Positions 15,276-23,468 of a DNA stretch of 39,711 bases are shown here, piece after piece. Below the pieces are notes generated by a model that had not been told where the DNA came from, did no database searches, and saw only the letters and a list, made by a program, of their open reading frames with translations. How positions within the stretch are numbered: the stretch's first letter is position 1; each line of letters begins with the position of its first letter. Source of the DNA: Acidobacteriota bacterium (GTDB lineage Bacteria; Acidobacteriota; Thermoanaerobaculia; UBA5066); NCBI GenBank assembly GCA_003152095.1, contig PLZI01000132.1:311-40021 (forward strand). The letters run 5' to 3'. The position numbers and the translations under genes were made by a program.

Positions 15276-15431
15276 CTACGCGCCCTTACGGCCACCCTTG
15301 GACTGAGGCTTCGGCGGCGCAGGCTTGTCGGTTCCCTTCGGCTGGTCGCCGATGACCGTCTTCAGGGGGCAGAACGAGAAGGCTGGACACTTCTTGCAAC
15401 CGACGGCGAGAGCGACGGGGCAGAGAGTCAT
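15276..15431 (-). CDS. Small Cys-rich protein (51 aa), function unknown
   Basis: From ATG 15431, with GGAG 6 nt upstream, the frame encodes 51 residues. The front half is MTLCPVALAVGCKKCPAFSF then CPLK, with four cysteines (Cys4, 12, 15, 21) spaced like a small metal- or cluster-binding knuckle. The tail is a basic, Pro/Lys-rich segment (PKGTDKPAPPKPQSKGGRKG). Its 3' end is duplicated at 3546-3623. I have an impression of similar short proteins in anaerobic and denitrifying proteobacteria but cannot name a family. The attC-like site just downstream suggests it was acquired as a cassette. Confidence 0.65.
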   Translation of the reverse strand: MTLCPVALAVGCKKCPAFSFCPLKTVIGDQPKGTDKPAPPKPQSKGGRKGA

Positions 15432-15593
15432 GTTGTGCTCCTTGGTGCCGGGGCAGCCTACACCCCGGGGGCAGAAGTTTTTAAGACGTCCTGGTTCCGG
15501 CACGCATTCTGCTTATATCGGCTATCCGGGCCCGAGCGCCCGGAGAACCTTGAAAAAAATACCGTCGACTCGGTCACGGCAGGAAAGGTCGTC

Positions 15594-16484
15594 ATGAAAA
15601 GTCTGGCTGCTCTTCTCGGAGCTCTCTTGGTTTGCTCCGTCCCCGCTGCCGCCCAGAAGTTTGAACTGCCCCCGCTCGTTGAGCCCGCGAACGCCGAGCA
15701 CCACGCCGGCAAGGTGATCTGGGCTGATCTGGCGACCCCGGACCTCGCCAGTGCGAAAGCGTTCTATTCAGGATTGTTCGGCTGGACCTTCCGCGACATT
15801 CATATCGGTAAGATGGACTACGCCGTCGCGTCCCTCGATGGCCGGCCGGTAGGAGGTCTGGTTCACCGGCCCCCGCCGTCTGGTGAGCTCCGGCAGCCGG
15901 CGTGGCTGACCTTCATCGCCGTTCGCGATGTCGATGCCGCGAAGCGGACCGCGCTGGAGCACGGGGCCAAGGTCGTGTCCGAGCCCAGAAGTCACCCGCA
16001 ACGCGGCCGCCAGGCGGTCTTTTCCGATCCCGAGGGGGCTGTTTTTGCCGTTCTCGCCTCCAGCAGTGGCGACCCAGGCGACTTCCTGGCGGCGCCCGGA
16101 GAGTGGATCTGGAGCGCGCTTCTTGCCCGAGATCCAGACAAGGAAGCGGCCTTCTATCAAACGCTGTTCGGCTATGACGTTTTCGACCTGCCGAGTGACG
16201 ACGGTTTGGAACACATGGTTCTTTCGACCGACGACTACGCTCGCGCGAGCGTGAATACCTTGCACAGAGATTCGTCCCGCCGTCATCCCCACTGGCTCAA
16301 CTTCGTACGGGTCGTGGATGCCGCCGGCGCGGCAGCCAAGGCGGTTGCGCTTGGCGGGCGCGTGCTGGTCGAACCGCATATCGATCGCCACGGTGGCAAG
16401 GTGGCGGTCATCGCCGATCCGACGGGAGCACCCTTTGGATTGATGGAGTGGTCGGATACCGACAGCAAAAAGGAGCCGAAATGA
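15594..16484 (+). CDS. Exported double-VOC (glyoxalase-fold) protein
   Basis: A 296-residue protein with a clear N-terminal signal peptide (MKSLAALLGALLVCSVPAAA, cleavage near AAA-QK), so it acts outside the cytoplasm. Two VOC/glyoxalase-like domains follow, about residues 38-150 (VIWADLATPDLASAKAFYSG) and 165-290 (WSALLARDPDKEAAFYQTLF). Each begins with the typical beta strand and the AKAFY/EAAFY helix. Metal ligands are not obvious, and the substrate is unknown. ATG 15594 has AGGAAAGG 5 nt upstream. The stop overlaps the next start as ATGA, so it is coupled to the lipoprotein gene. Confidence 0.85.
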   Translation: MKSLAALLGALLVCSVPAAAQKFELPPLVEPANAEHHAGKVIWADLATPDLASAKAFYSGLFGWTFRDIHIGKMDYAVASLDGRPVGGLVHRPPPSGELRQPAWLTFIAVRDVDAAKRTALEHGAKVVSEPRSHPQRGRQAVFSDPEGAVFAVLASSSGDPGDFLAAPGEWIWSALLARDPDKEAAFYQTLFGYDVFDLPSDDGLEHMVLSTDDYARASVNTLHRDSSRRHPHWLNFVRVVDAAGAAAKAVALGGRVLVEPHIDRHGGKVAVIADPTGAPFGLMEWSDTDSKKEPK

Positions 16485-16750
16485 ACATCGTGCCTCGACG
16501 TTGGAGGGTGAATGCGCTCGGGTTCCTGCTGCTCACGGCGCTGTATGCGTGCTTAGTACCCGACGGGGGATATGTCGGGGGCGTCTACGAGGCGCCCGGG
16601 TACGAGTACGGCGGCTGGGGGCCGGGTTATCACGTGGGACCGCCCCGCGGCGGCGAACGTCGCCCGGAGACGTCGTCTCCCCACGCCTATCGGCCGGCAC
16701 CCCGATCCCGCCCGAGTCCGTCGATTCCGACACGTCCGCATGGGCGTTGA
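16481..16750 (+). CDS. Small predicted lipoprotein
   Basis: An 89-residue protein with a basic start, a hydrophobic segment and a lipobox (LLLTALYAC, Cys at about residue 25), predicting a lipid-anchored envelope protein. The mature part is rich in Gly, Tyr and Pro (GGYVGGVYEAPGYEYGGWGP) and looks unstructured. ATG 16481 overlaps the VOC gene stop, and AAGGAG lies about 6 nt upstream. No family recognised; the close coupling suggests it works with the exported VOC protein. Confidence 0.7.
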   Translation: MNIVPRRWRVNALGFLLLTALYACLVPDGGYVGGVYEAPGYEYGGWGPGYHVGPPRGGERRPETSSPHAYRPAPRSRPSPSIPTRPHGR

Positions 16751-16863
16751 AAATATGTCCGATCTGAGCTGACTCTCCAAGCTGCTCGAGCACCGCTCCG
16801 GAGGATATGTCCACGGTGCGGTTCAGCCGTCGTGGGAGGTCTCAGCTTGCCGTAAAGATGCGG

Positions 16864-18546
16864 TCAGGGCTCCGGCCCGGCGGGGACGGGCTCGGCGGCC
16901 CCGAGAAGCGCCCGGGCCTCCTCGAGCGGCGCGTCGTCCCGGATCGAATCGAGGGGAAAGCGGGCGAAGCGCGCGGCGGCGTGCCGGAGAGGGTGTCCGT
17001 CGGGCAGGTGCGAGGCCTCGGCGACGAGGAGAGCGGCCTCGAGGGCGTGGCCCACCGTCAGGGCGAATCGCCGCGCGCCGGCCTCGAGCACCGTCGTGTC
17101 CGGGACGCGGGAGAGCCAGGCCGCGGCGTGCCGGACGGCCTCCGAGGCGCTCCGGGCCGCGGAACCGAGCGGTCCCCCAGCTCCCGCGAGGCATCGTGAG
17201 ACCTCGCGCTCGACGGGAGAGAGCCCTCCGACCTTCGTGAGCGCCCGGAGGAGGTCGAGGGCGAGGACGTTCGTCGTCCCCTCCCAGAGTGGCAGGACCT
17301 GAGCGTCTCTGAGAAGTCGTGGAAGACCTGTGTCCTCGATGTATCCGGCCCCGCCGAACGCCTCGAGGGCCTCGCTCGCGACGAGAATGGCCTGCTTTCC
17401 CGTCGTCAGCTTTGCGATCGGCGTCAGGAGCCGGAGGAGCCCGTCCTCTCTCTCCGAAAGAGCATCGTTCTCCTCGCGCCCGAGGAGCTCGACGACCCGG
17501 AACGTGAGGAGGAACGCCCCGGCATAGAGCGCCTCGAGGTCCGCGAGAGTCTCGGCGTGGAGCGGCTTTTCGGAGAGCGGCGTTCCGAAGGCGACCCGCT
17601 TCGCCGCGTAGTCGCGGGCGAGGTCGAGGGCCCGTCTCATCCCGGAAACCGCGGCGACCGCGTTCCAGGTCCGCGTCGTGTTCAGCATCGTCGTGATGTT
17701 CTTGACGCCGTTCGAAAGGCCTTTCACGGGGACCGCCCGGGCCCCGACGAGGTCGAGCTCCGCGGTCGGCAGCATCCGCGTCCCAAGCTTGTCCTTCAGG
17801 CGGTGAATGACGAGGCCGTTCGGGTCGCCCGCCCCGTCGCGGGTCTCGAGATAGAAGAGGGCGAGGCCCTTCCCGCCCGGCGGGTTCCCCTCGGGACGCG
17901 CCAGCGTCAGGGCCATCTCCGAGGTCGTCGCCGACGTGAACCACTTGGTTCCGTAAAGCCGCCATGTGTCGCCCTCGAGCCGGGCCACGGTTTCGCTCGC
18001 GGCCACGTCGGACCCCCCGATACGCTCGGTCATCCACTGGCCCGAGGTCCAGGCGCGGGCGGGGTCGCGCGCGGTCAGGCGCGGCAGCGCCCGGGCGACG
18101 AGGTCGGCGTGTCCGGAGACGAAGAGGGTCTTTGCCGCGCCGTCGGTCATCGCGAGCGGGCAGGAGGTGACGCCCGAAGAGGGCTCGAAGAGGTGGACGA
18201 GCGCAAACTGATGGAGGCGCGAGAAGGGGCCGTGCCGCCGTTCGTATGGAAGGGCGACGAGTCCCTTTTCGGCCGAGATCCGGAGCGTCTCCTTCCAGAG
18301 GCGCGTCAGCTCGATCCGGTCGATGCGGCGTCCCCACGGGTCCCACGAGGTCAGGACAGGGACCGACGCCTCGTCCTCCCGGAGAAGCTCGTGGAGCGGC
18401 CCGCCCGAGAGGGCCCCCATTTCCCGGAGAGAAGGCTCGATCTCCCGAAAGACCTCGGCCGGGAGGTGGTTTTCGAGGAAGGCGCGGAGAACGACGTCGC
18501 TCTTGTACGTGTTGCCAAGCGCCGGGGGAGCCTGGATGAAGGACAT
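16864..18546 (-). CDS. Acyl-CoA dehydrogenase family protein (AidB-like)
   Basis: A 560-residue flavoprotein of the acyl-CoA dehydrogenase superfamily. The middle region has the FAD/substrate strand [17 protein letters not shown], then [20 protein letters not shown], and the C-terminal signature [20 protein letters not shown] followed by [12 protein letters not shown]. The extra N-terminal ~150 residues and the length fit the AidB/isovaleryl-like long subgroup better than the 380-residue beta-oxidation enzymes. The start is uncertain: ATG 18546 ([17 protein letters not shown]) is favoured; GTG 18558 and ATG 18606, which overlaps the ABC ATPase gene, are alternatives. It is the last gene of the transporter operon. 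The substrate is not evident. Confidence 0.85.
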   Translation of the reverse strand: MSFIQAPPALGNTYKSDVVLRAFLENHLPAEVFREIEPSLREMGALSGGPLHELLREDEASVPVLTSWDPWGRRIDRIELTRLWKETLRISAEKGLVALPYERRHGPFSRLHQFALVHLFEPSSGVTSCPLAMTDGAAKTLFVSGHADLVARALPRLTARDPARAWTSGQWMTERIGGSDVAASETVARLEGDTWRLYGTKWFTSATTSEMALTLARPEGNPPGGKGLALFYLETRDGAGDPNGLVIHRLKDKLGTRMLPTAELDLVGARAVPVKGLSNGVKNITTMLNTTRTWNAVAAVSGMRRALDLARDYAAKRVAFGTPLSEKPLHAETLADLEALYAGAFLLTFRVVELLGREENDALSEREDGLLRLLTPIAKLTTGKQAILVASEALEAFGGAGYIEDTGLPRLLRDAQVLPLWEGTTNVLALDLLRALTKVGGLSPVEREVSRCLAGAGGPLGSAARSASEAVRHAAAWLSRVPDTTVLEAGARRFALTVGHALEAALLVAEASHLPDGHPLRHAAARFARFPLDSIRDDAPLEEARALLGAAEPVPAGPEP

Positions 18547-18586
18547 GGTGTCGCTCACGTTATCCCACTTCGCGACGACGTTGCGT

Positions 18587-19378
18587 TCACCCCTTCCGAA
18601 TCTCATCCTCCTCGTGTCTCCGCTGTTCCTCCATGACGAGGTCGGTGAGGTGGCGCTTGATGTCGTTGAACTCGGGCGAGGCGGTGTCGCGGGGGCGGCG
18701 GAGGGTGATCGGGACGACGGTCTTGACGGTGCCGGGGCGGTACGTCATGACGACGACGCGGTCGGCAAGGTAGATCGACTCCTCGATGCCGTGCGTGACG
18801 AAGAGGATGGTCTTCTTGAACTCCGTCCAGATCCGGAGGACTTCATCCTGGAGGTTTCTTCGCGTCAGAGCGTCGAGCGCGCCGAAGGGCTCGTCCATCA
18901 GGAGGATCGGGGAGTCGAGCGCGAGGACGCGGGCGATGGCGACGCGCTGGCGCATGCCGCCGGAGAGGTCCTTTGGGAAGCTGTTTGCGAACTCGGAGAG
19001 GGAGAGGAGCTGGAGGAGATCGCCGACCTTCCTGTCGATCGTCTCCTTCGGTTCGCCCTTTATTTCCAGCCCGAAGGCCACATTCTTCGCGACCGTCATC
19101 CACGGAAAGAGGGCGTACTCCTGGAAGACCATGGCGCGGTCCGGGCCAGGCTCGACGACGGCTCTGCCGTTGGCCACGAGCCGTCCGGAGGTGGGAAGCG
19201 AGAAGCCGGCGATGGCGTTCAAAAGGGTCGACTTCCCGCACCCGGAGGGGCCAAGCAGGCAGACGAACTCGCCGGGCTCGACGGCCAGCTCGATGTCGCG
19301 CAGCGCGACAACCTCCTGCCCGTCCGGCGACCGGAAGACCTTGTTGACCGCCTCGGCGAGGATCTGCGGTGCGCTCAC
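18587..19378 (-). CDS. ABC transporter ATPase (nitrate/sulfonate/taurine class)
   Basis: A 263-residue ABC ATPase that powers import with the adjacent permease and binding protein. Walker A is [15 protein letters not shown], the signature [13 protein letters not shown], Walker [17 protein letters not shown], and the switch His lies in VTHGIEES. The Q-loop region [14 protein letters not shown] is typical of the SsuB/TauB/NrtD group. GTG 19378 overlaps the permease stop by 4 nt (GTGA). An apparent N-terminal extension in this frame is the antisense reading of the permease gene. Confidence 0.93.
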   Translation of the reverse strand: MSAPQILAEAVNKVFRSPDGQEVVALRDIELAVEPGEFVCLLGPSGCGKSTLLNAIAGFSLPTSGRLVANGRAVVEPGPDRAMVFQEYALFPWMTVAKNVAFGLEIKGEPKETIDRKVGDLLQLLSLSEFANSFPKDLSGGMRQRVAIARVLALDSPILLMDEPFGALDALTRRNLQDEVLRIWTEFKKTILFVTHGIEESIYLADRVVVMTYRPGTVKTVVPITLRRPRDTASPEFNDIKRHLTDLVMEEQRRHEEDEIRKG

Positions 19379-20208
19379 GACGACTCCAGGCTCCGGTGCC
19401 AGCGAAGCAGGTGGTTCGACAGCCTGTTGAGGGCCGTGTCGATACCGAGACCGATGACGCCGATGGTGATCATCCCGGCGATGATCTTGTCGGGCCAGAA
19501 GAACTCGCGGGCCTCCAGGATCCGGTAGCCGAGGCCGCTGTTGACGGCGATCATCTCGGCCACGATGACGACGATGAACGACACGCCGTAGCCGACGCGG
19601 ACGCCGGTCAGGATGTGGGGCGCGGCGGCGGGGAGGATGACGCGGCGGAACATGACCGACCCCTTTGCGCCGAGGTTTCGCGCCGCCCGCACGTAGATGG
19701 AGTCGACGTTCCTCACGCCCGCTATGGTGTTGAGGAGGATCGGGAAGAACGCCCCGAGGCTGATCAGGAAGAAGGCAGGCGGGTTGCCCAACCCGAACCA
19801 GAGGATCGCCAGCGGGATGAAGGCGATGGGCGGGATGGGGCGGAGGATCTGGACCAGCGGGTTCATCAGCCGATAGACGGTGTTGCTGACCCCCATCAGA
19901 AGACCCAGTCCCAGTCCAAGTCCGCCGCCGATGAAAAAGCCGACGAAGACGCGGAAGAGGCTGGCCGCTGCGTCGTGGAGAAGCTCGCCCGAGACGAGCC
20001 ACGAAAGGTACGGCCCCTGCGCCGGGTCGTAGGACTGGAAAGGCTTTAGGTAGGCCCACCAGCGGATGACGACCTTCGACGGCGACGGAAGGATGAGCGG
20101 GTTAATGACCCCCGCGCGCGAGAGCCCCTCCCAAAGCGCGAGAACGGCAAACGGGATGAGGATCGACTGGAGAAGGCGCTTCCCCGCGGCGCCCGTGCCC
20201 GCGGGCAT
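19375..20208 (-). CDS. ABC transporter permease (SsuC/TauC-like)
   Basis: A 277-residue inner-membrane permease of the binding-protein-dependent class with about six hydrophobic helices. The cytoplasmic coupling loop is the EAA-like segment RAARNLGAKGSVMFRRVILP. It starts at ATG 20208, overlapping the binding-protein stop as TGATG, and ends in a 4-nt overlap with the ATPase gene. Similarity in outline is to SsuC/TauC and to thiamin-precursor or riboflavin permeases, so the ligand stays open. Confidence 0.92.
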   Translation of the reverse strand: MPAGTGAAGKRLLQSILIPFAVLALWEGLSRAGVINPLILPSPSKVVIRWWAYLKPFQSYDPAQGPYLSWLVSGELLHDAAASLFRVFVGFFIGGGLGLGLGLLMGVSNTVYRLMNPLVQILRPIPPIAFIPLAILWFGLGNPPAFFLISLGAFFPILLNTIAGVRNVDSIYVRAARNLGAKGSVMFRRVILPAAAPHILTGVRVGYGVSFIVVIVAEMIAVNSGLGYRILEAREFFWPDKIIAGMITIGVIGLGIDTALNRLSNHLLRWHRSLESS

Positions 20209-21191
20209 CACTTCGCGCCCAGCTCCTTCTTGGCTCTCTGGAGGAAGTCGAGCTTGACCCAGTCCCTGGCGACCGGCGGGTTCGCCATCTTCCCGACGCC
20301 CACCTTCTGCATGAAGTCGGTCGTCACCTGCACGTGCTCGACGGTGATGTCGTACGTGAAGGCGGCGTTCGACATCGCGTCCTTGTACTCCTCGGCCGTG
20401 AGCTGTCCCTTGAACATGTTTTCGCGGACGTACTTCTCGGCCAGCGCGGGGTTCGCGAGGAAGCTCTTCGTGGCGTCGACGAAGCACTTCAGGACGCGGG
20501 CCGCCACGTCGGGCTTCTCGACGTACATCTTCGAAGTCATGACGAGGGCGCGCACCGGCTCACCCATCGGCGTGTCGTAGGGCTTGACGATCTCGGCCGC
20601 GAAGCCTTTGGAGATGGCCTGCGTCGCCTGCGGCTCGGACTGGCAGATGGCGTCGACGTTCTTCCCGAGGAGGGCCTGATTCAGGTCGGCGTAGGCGAGG
20701 TAGACGATCTGGACGTCCTTTTCGCCCGGCTTGTCGGACCAGGTGAGGCCCGCCTTCTGAAGCTCGACGAGGAGGGCCAGCTCCTGCGCTCCACCACGCG
20801 GCACGCCGACCTTCTTCCCCTTCAGCGACGCGACCGACTTCAAGGCAAGGTCGGCGCGGCCGACGATCCTCACGCCTCCCTTCGCGAAGCCGGCCACGAC
20901 GTAGACGGACGCCCCGGCGGCGCGCCCGGCGACGGCCGCGTCGAGGGCGCTGGCGGCGATGTCGATCTCGCCCGCGATGATACCTGGAACGATGTCCAGC
21001 CCCTTGGCGAAAATCTTCTCGTCGATCTTCAGGTTGTACTTCGGCGCGATCTCCTTCATGTACCAGACGGCGCCGTAATGGGCGAACTTCAGGTTCCCGA
21101 GCCGGACGACGTCCTGGGCGAGGGCGGCCGGCGCGGCGATGAGGAGCGCCGCGCCGAGCGCGAGGGCTGCGGCGCGGAAGATCTTCTTCAT
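20208..21191 (-). CDS. ABC transporter substrate-binding protein (SsuA/NMT1-like)
   Basis: A 327-residue periplasmic binding protein with a signal peptide (MKKIFRAAALALGAALLIAA then PAALAQ). The fold markers are VRLGNLKFAHYGAVWYMKEI at the mature start, GLDIVPGIIAGEIDIAASAL, and SLKGKKVGVPRGGAQELALL, as in the NMT1/SsuA group. The ligand could be a sulfonate, nitrate, a carboxylate or a pyrimidine precursor; sequence alone does not decide. ATG 21191 has GGAGG 7 nt upstream. It is the first gene of the minus-strand operon and faces the IclR regulator across 97 bp. Confidence 0.9.
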   Translation of the reverse strand: MKKIFRAAALALGAALLIAAPAALAQDVVRLGNLKFAHYGAVWYMKEIAPKYNLKIDEKIFAKGLDIVPGIIAGEIDIAASALDAAVAGRAAGASVYVVAGFAKGGVRIVGRADLALKSVASLKGKKVGVPRGGAQELALLVELQKAGLTWSDKPGEKDVQIVYLAYADLNQALLGKNVDAICQSEPQATQAISKGFAAEIVKPYDTPMGEPVRALVMTSKMYVEKPDVAARVLKCFVDATKSFLANPALAEKYVRENMFKGQLTAEEYKDAMSNAAFTYDITVEHVQVTTDFMQKVGVGKMANPPVARDWVKLDFLQRAKKELGAK

Positions 21192-21242
21192 ATCGGGGCC
21201 TCCGTCGAAGTATCTCGTTTCAGGGAACGCGGCGATTCTAAT

Positions 21243-21259
21243 GCGGTATCGTGTACCGC
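21243..21259. promoter_or_regulatory. Palindromic operator candidate between the IclR and transporter genes
   Basis: The 97-bp gap between the divergent iclR-like and binding-protein genes contains GCGGTATCGTGTACCGC, a perfect 6-bp inverted repeat (GCGGTA/TACCGC) with a 5-nt spacer. IclR-family regulators commonly bind such palindromes in their own divergent promoters. No other strong palindrome is visible here. The assignment is positional inference. Confidence 0.5.
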
Positions 21260-21288
21260 TGCATTGAACGCACGAGGGTGATTGCAGA

Positions 21289-22116
21289 ATGACGAGTCCT
21301 TCCGCAACACCGGGCCGCGCGCGCAAGGCGGGGCCGTCCGCGCCGAAAGAGCAGCCCGACGTCGATCGGAAGTACGTGACCGCGCTCGGGCGCGGCCTGC
21401 AGGTACTGCGCTGTTTCGACTCGCGGGACCGCTGGTTGGCCAATCAGGAGATCGCGATGCGAACCGGCCTCGCGAAGCCGACCATCACCCGGCTGGCGTA
21501 CACGCTCGTCCAGACCGGCTACCTTCGCTACTCCCGCTCGCACGGCAACTACGCGCTCGGGAGCGCGGCGCGGAGGCTCGGCTTCGTCGCCATGGCCCAG
21601 ATGGACGTCCGCCGCGTCGCGCGGGAGCCGATGCAGAGTCTCGCGGAGTACGTCAAGGGCGCGATCCACCTCTCCGTGAGAGAGGGCCTGTCGATGGTCC
21701 TCGTCGATACCTACCGGAACCCGGACGCGTTCTTCGTCGAGATCGGGTCGCGAGTTCCCATCGCGACCACGTCGATCGGGCGCGCCTACTTCTGTGGGCT
21801 GCCCCAGGCGGAGCAACGGAAGCTCCTCGACGAGCTCCGCGAGGCGCACGCCGATCAGTGGCCGCAGCTGCGGAAGGCGTTCGATCAGGCCGTTCTCGAC
21901 CATCAACAGCGTGGGTTCTGCGTCGCCCTCGGCGAGTGGCGGCGGGAGGTGAACGGAGTCTCGGTTCCGCTCGCCCAGGCGGACGAGACCGAGCCGGTCG
22001 TCTTCAGTTGCAGTGGCGCCTCGTTCCAGCTGGATATCGACCTCCTGAACAAGGAGGTTGGCCCGCGCTTGCTCACGCTGGTGGGCAACGTGCGCTCCGC
22101 GCTGGCAGGCGCTTAG
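21289..22116 (+). CDS. IclR-family transcriptional regulator
   Basis: A 275-residue regulator. Residues 27-90 are the winged helix-turn-helix (GRGLQVLRCF, LANQEIAMRTGLAKPTITRL, GNYALG). The C-terminal ~170 residues are the effector-binding GAF-like domain, with the family segments TTSIGRAYFCGL and RREVNGVSVPL. The basic Ala/Pro-rich N-terminal tail resembles that of PcaR/PobR-type members. It is divergent from the transporter operon and 157 bp upstream of the codirectional beta-oxidation operon, so it could control either or both. A GAGGG about 11 nt upstream of ATG 21289 is the likely ribosome site. Confidence 0.93.
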   Translation: MTSPSATPGRARKAGPSAPKEQPDVDRKYVTALGRGLQVLRCFDSRDRWLANQEIAMRTGLAKPTITRLAYTLVQTGYLRYSRSHGNYALGSAARRLGFVAMAQMDVRRVAREPMQSLAEYVKGAIHLSVREGLSMVLVDTYRNPDAFFVEIGSRVPIATTSIGRAYFCGLPQAEQRKLLDELREAHADQWPQLRKAFDQAVLDHQQRGFCVALGEWRREVNGVSVPLAQADETEPVVFSCSGASFQLDIDLLNKEVGPRLLTLVGNVRSALAGA

Positions 22117-22166
22117 GAAGCGCTCCCGAGCCCCTGCGGCTCTTGCCGGACCGCGCCTTTCGTTTT

Positions 22167-22205
22167 CTGCGAAACTATGTATCGCCTGGCGAAAATACTT
22201 GCCGC
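22167..22205. repeat. Tandem near-repeat upstream of the beta-oxidation operon
   Basis: Two adjacent, similar units of 19 and 20 bp lie in the gap before the first acyl-CoA dehydrogenase gene: CTGCGAAACTATGTATCGC (22167-22185) and CTGGCGAAAATACTTGCCGC (22186-22205). This AT-richer patch stands out from its GC-rich surroundings. It could be a regulator binding region or overlap the promoter. No factor can be named. Confidence 0.4.
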
Positions 22206-22273
22206 AAATGGCGCCGATCTCGTAGACTCCGTCGCGTCGACTCTGAACGGGTCGGGCTTCGAAGGAGGACGTC

Positions 22274-23413
22274 GTGGACTTCACGCTTCCGGAAGAAGTG
22301 CTGGCGCTGCGCGACACCATCAGGAGGTTCGTCGAGCGCGAGCTCGATCCGATCTCGGAGCAGGTCGAGGAAGAGGACCGGATTCCCGACGGCGTGGCCG
22401 CGAAAATGGCCGACATGGGCCTCTTCGGCCTCGCCATCCCGGAGGAGTACGGTGGGCAGGGGCTGCCCGTGGTCGCGCAGTGCGTCGCCAACGAGGAGCT
22501 GTCCCGCACCAACGCCTGCTTCCGAACGCGCATCGGGACCAACAACGGCATCGGCTCGATGGCCATCCTCATCGGCGGGAGCGAGGAGCTGAAGCGGAAG
22601 TACCTGCCGGAGATGGCCGCCGGCCGGCTCATCGGCTCCTTTGCCCTCACCGAGCCCAACGCCGGCTCGGACGCCTCGCGCCTCCAGACCACGGCGGAGC
22701 TCAAGGGCGACAAGTACGTCATCAACGGCGTCAAGCACTTCATCACCAATGGCGACATCGCCGGCGTCCACACGGTGATGGCCATCACCGACAAGTCGAA
22801 GGGGCCGAAGGGCATCTCCGCGTTCGCGGTCGAGAAGGGATTCCCCGGCGTGTCGGTGGGCACGATCGAGAAGAAGATGGGCCTTCGCGGCTCGCATACG
22901 GTCGAGCTGGTGTTCGAGGACTGCGAGGTCCCCCGGGAGAACCTGCTCGGGCGCGAGGGCGAAGGGTTCAAGATCGCGATGAAGGTGCTCGACAAGGGGC
23001 GCCTCACCATGGCTGCCTGCGCGCTGGGCGCCATCGAGAAGCTCATCGCGCTCTCGACCGAGCAGGCCAAGACGCGGGTCACCTTCGGCGAGCCCATCGC
23101 CAAGCGTCAGGCGATCCAGTGGATGCTCGTGGACATGGCCATCTCGGCCTATGCGATCCGGCACGCCACCTATCACGCAGCCTGGAAGCTCGACCGCGGC
23201 GAGCGCGTCACCAAGGAAGCCGCCATGGTCAAGGTTTTCGCCACCGAGGCGGCGAACAAGGCCGCGGACAGCGCCGTCCAGATCCACGGAGGGATGGGCT
23301 ACATGAAGGGCACGGCCGTGGAGCGGTACTACCGCGATCTGAGGCTCATGCGGATCTACGAAGGCACGTCGGAGATCCTGCGGATGATCATCGCCCGCGA
23401 GATGATCGCGTGA
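22274..23413 (+). CDS. Acyl-CoA dehydrogenase
   Basis: A 379-residue standard acyl-CoA dehydrogenase, introducing the alpha-beta double bond and passing electrons to ETF. Motifs include FALTEPNAGSDASRLQTTAE (FAD/substrate), KHFITNGDIAG, QIHGGMGYMKGTAVERYYRD, and the base Glu in IYEGTSEILR at the C-terminus. GTG 22274 is preceded by AAGGAGG at about 5 nt. It opens a seven-gene plus-strand operon and is followed after 55 bp by the larger dehydrogenase gene. Short- to medium-chain acyl-CoA is the likely substrate class; exact chain length is not decidable. Confidence 0.94.
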   Translation: MDFTLPEEVLALRDTIRRFVERELDPISEQVEEEDRIPDGVAAKMADMGLFGLAIPEEYGGQGLPVVAQCVANEELSRTNACFRTRIGTNNGIGSMAILIGGSEELKRKYLPEMAAGRLIGSFALTEPNAGSDASRLQTTAELKGDKYVINGVKHFITNGDIAGVHTVMAITDKSKGPKGISAFAVEKGFPGVSVGTIEKKMGLRGSHTVELVFEDCEVPRENLLGREGEGFKIAMKVLDKGRLTMAACALGAIEKLIALSTEQAKTRVTFGEPIAKRQAIQWMLVDMAISAYAIRHATYHAAWKLDRGERVTKEAAMVKVFATEAANKAADSAVQIHGGMGYMKGTAVERYYRDLRLMRIYEGTSEILRMIIAREMIA

Positions 23414-23468
23414 AGCTCGAGCCGGAGCTCCTGGACGGCACCATTTCCGAAGAAGAGGAGTGGGCAAC

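Noticed and set aside
16790-16819. GCACCG/CGGTGC inverted repeat between the lipoprotein and acyl-CoA dehydrogenase genes as a terminator
   Set aside because: Arms are only 6 bp with an 18-nt loop and there is no T-run; too weak to call.
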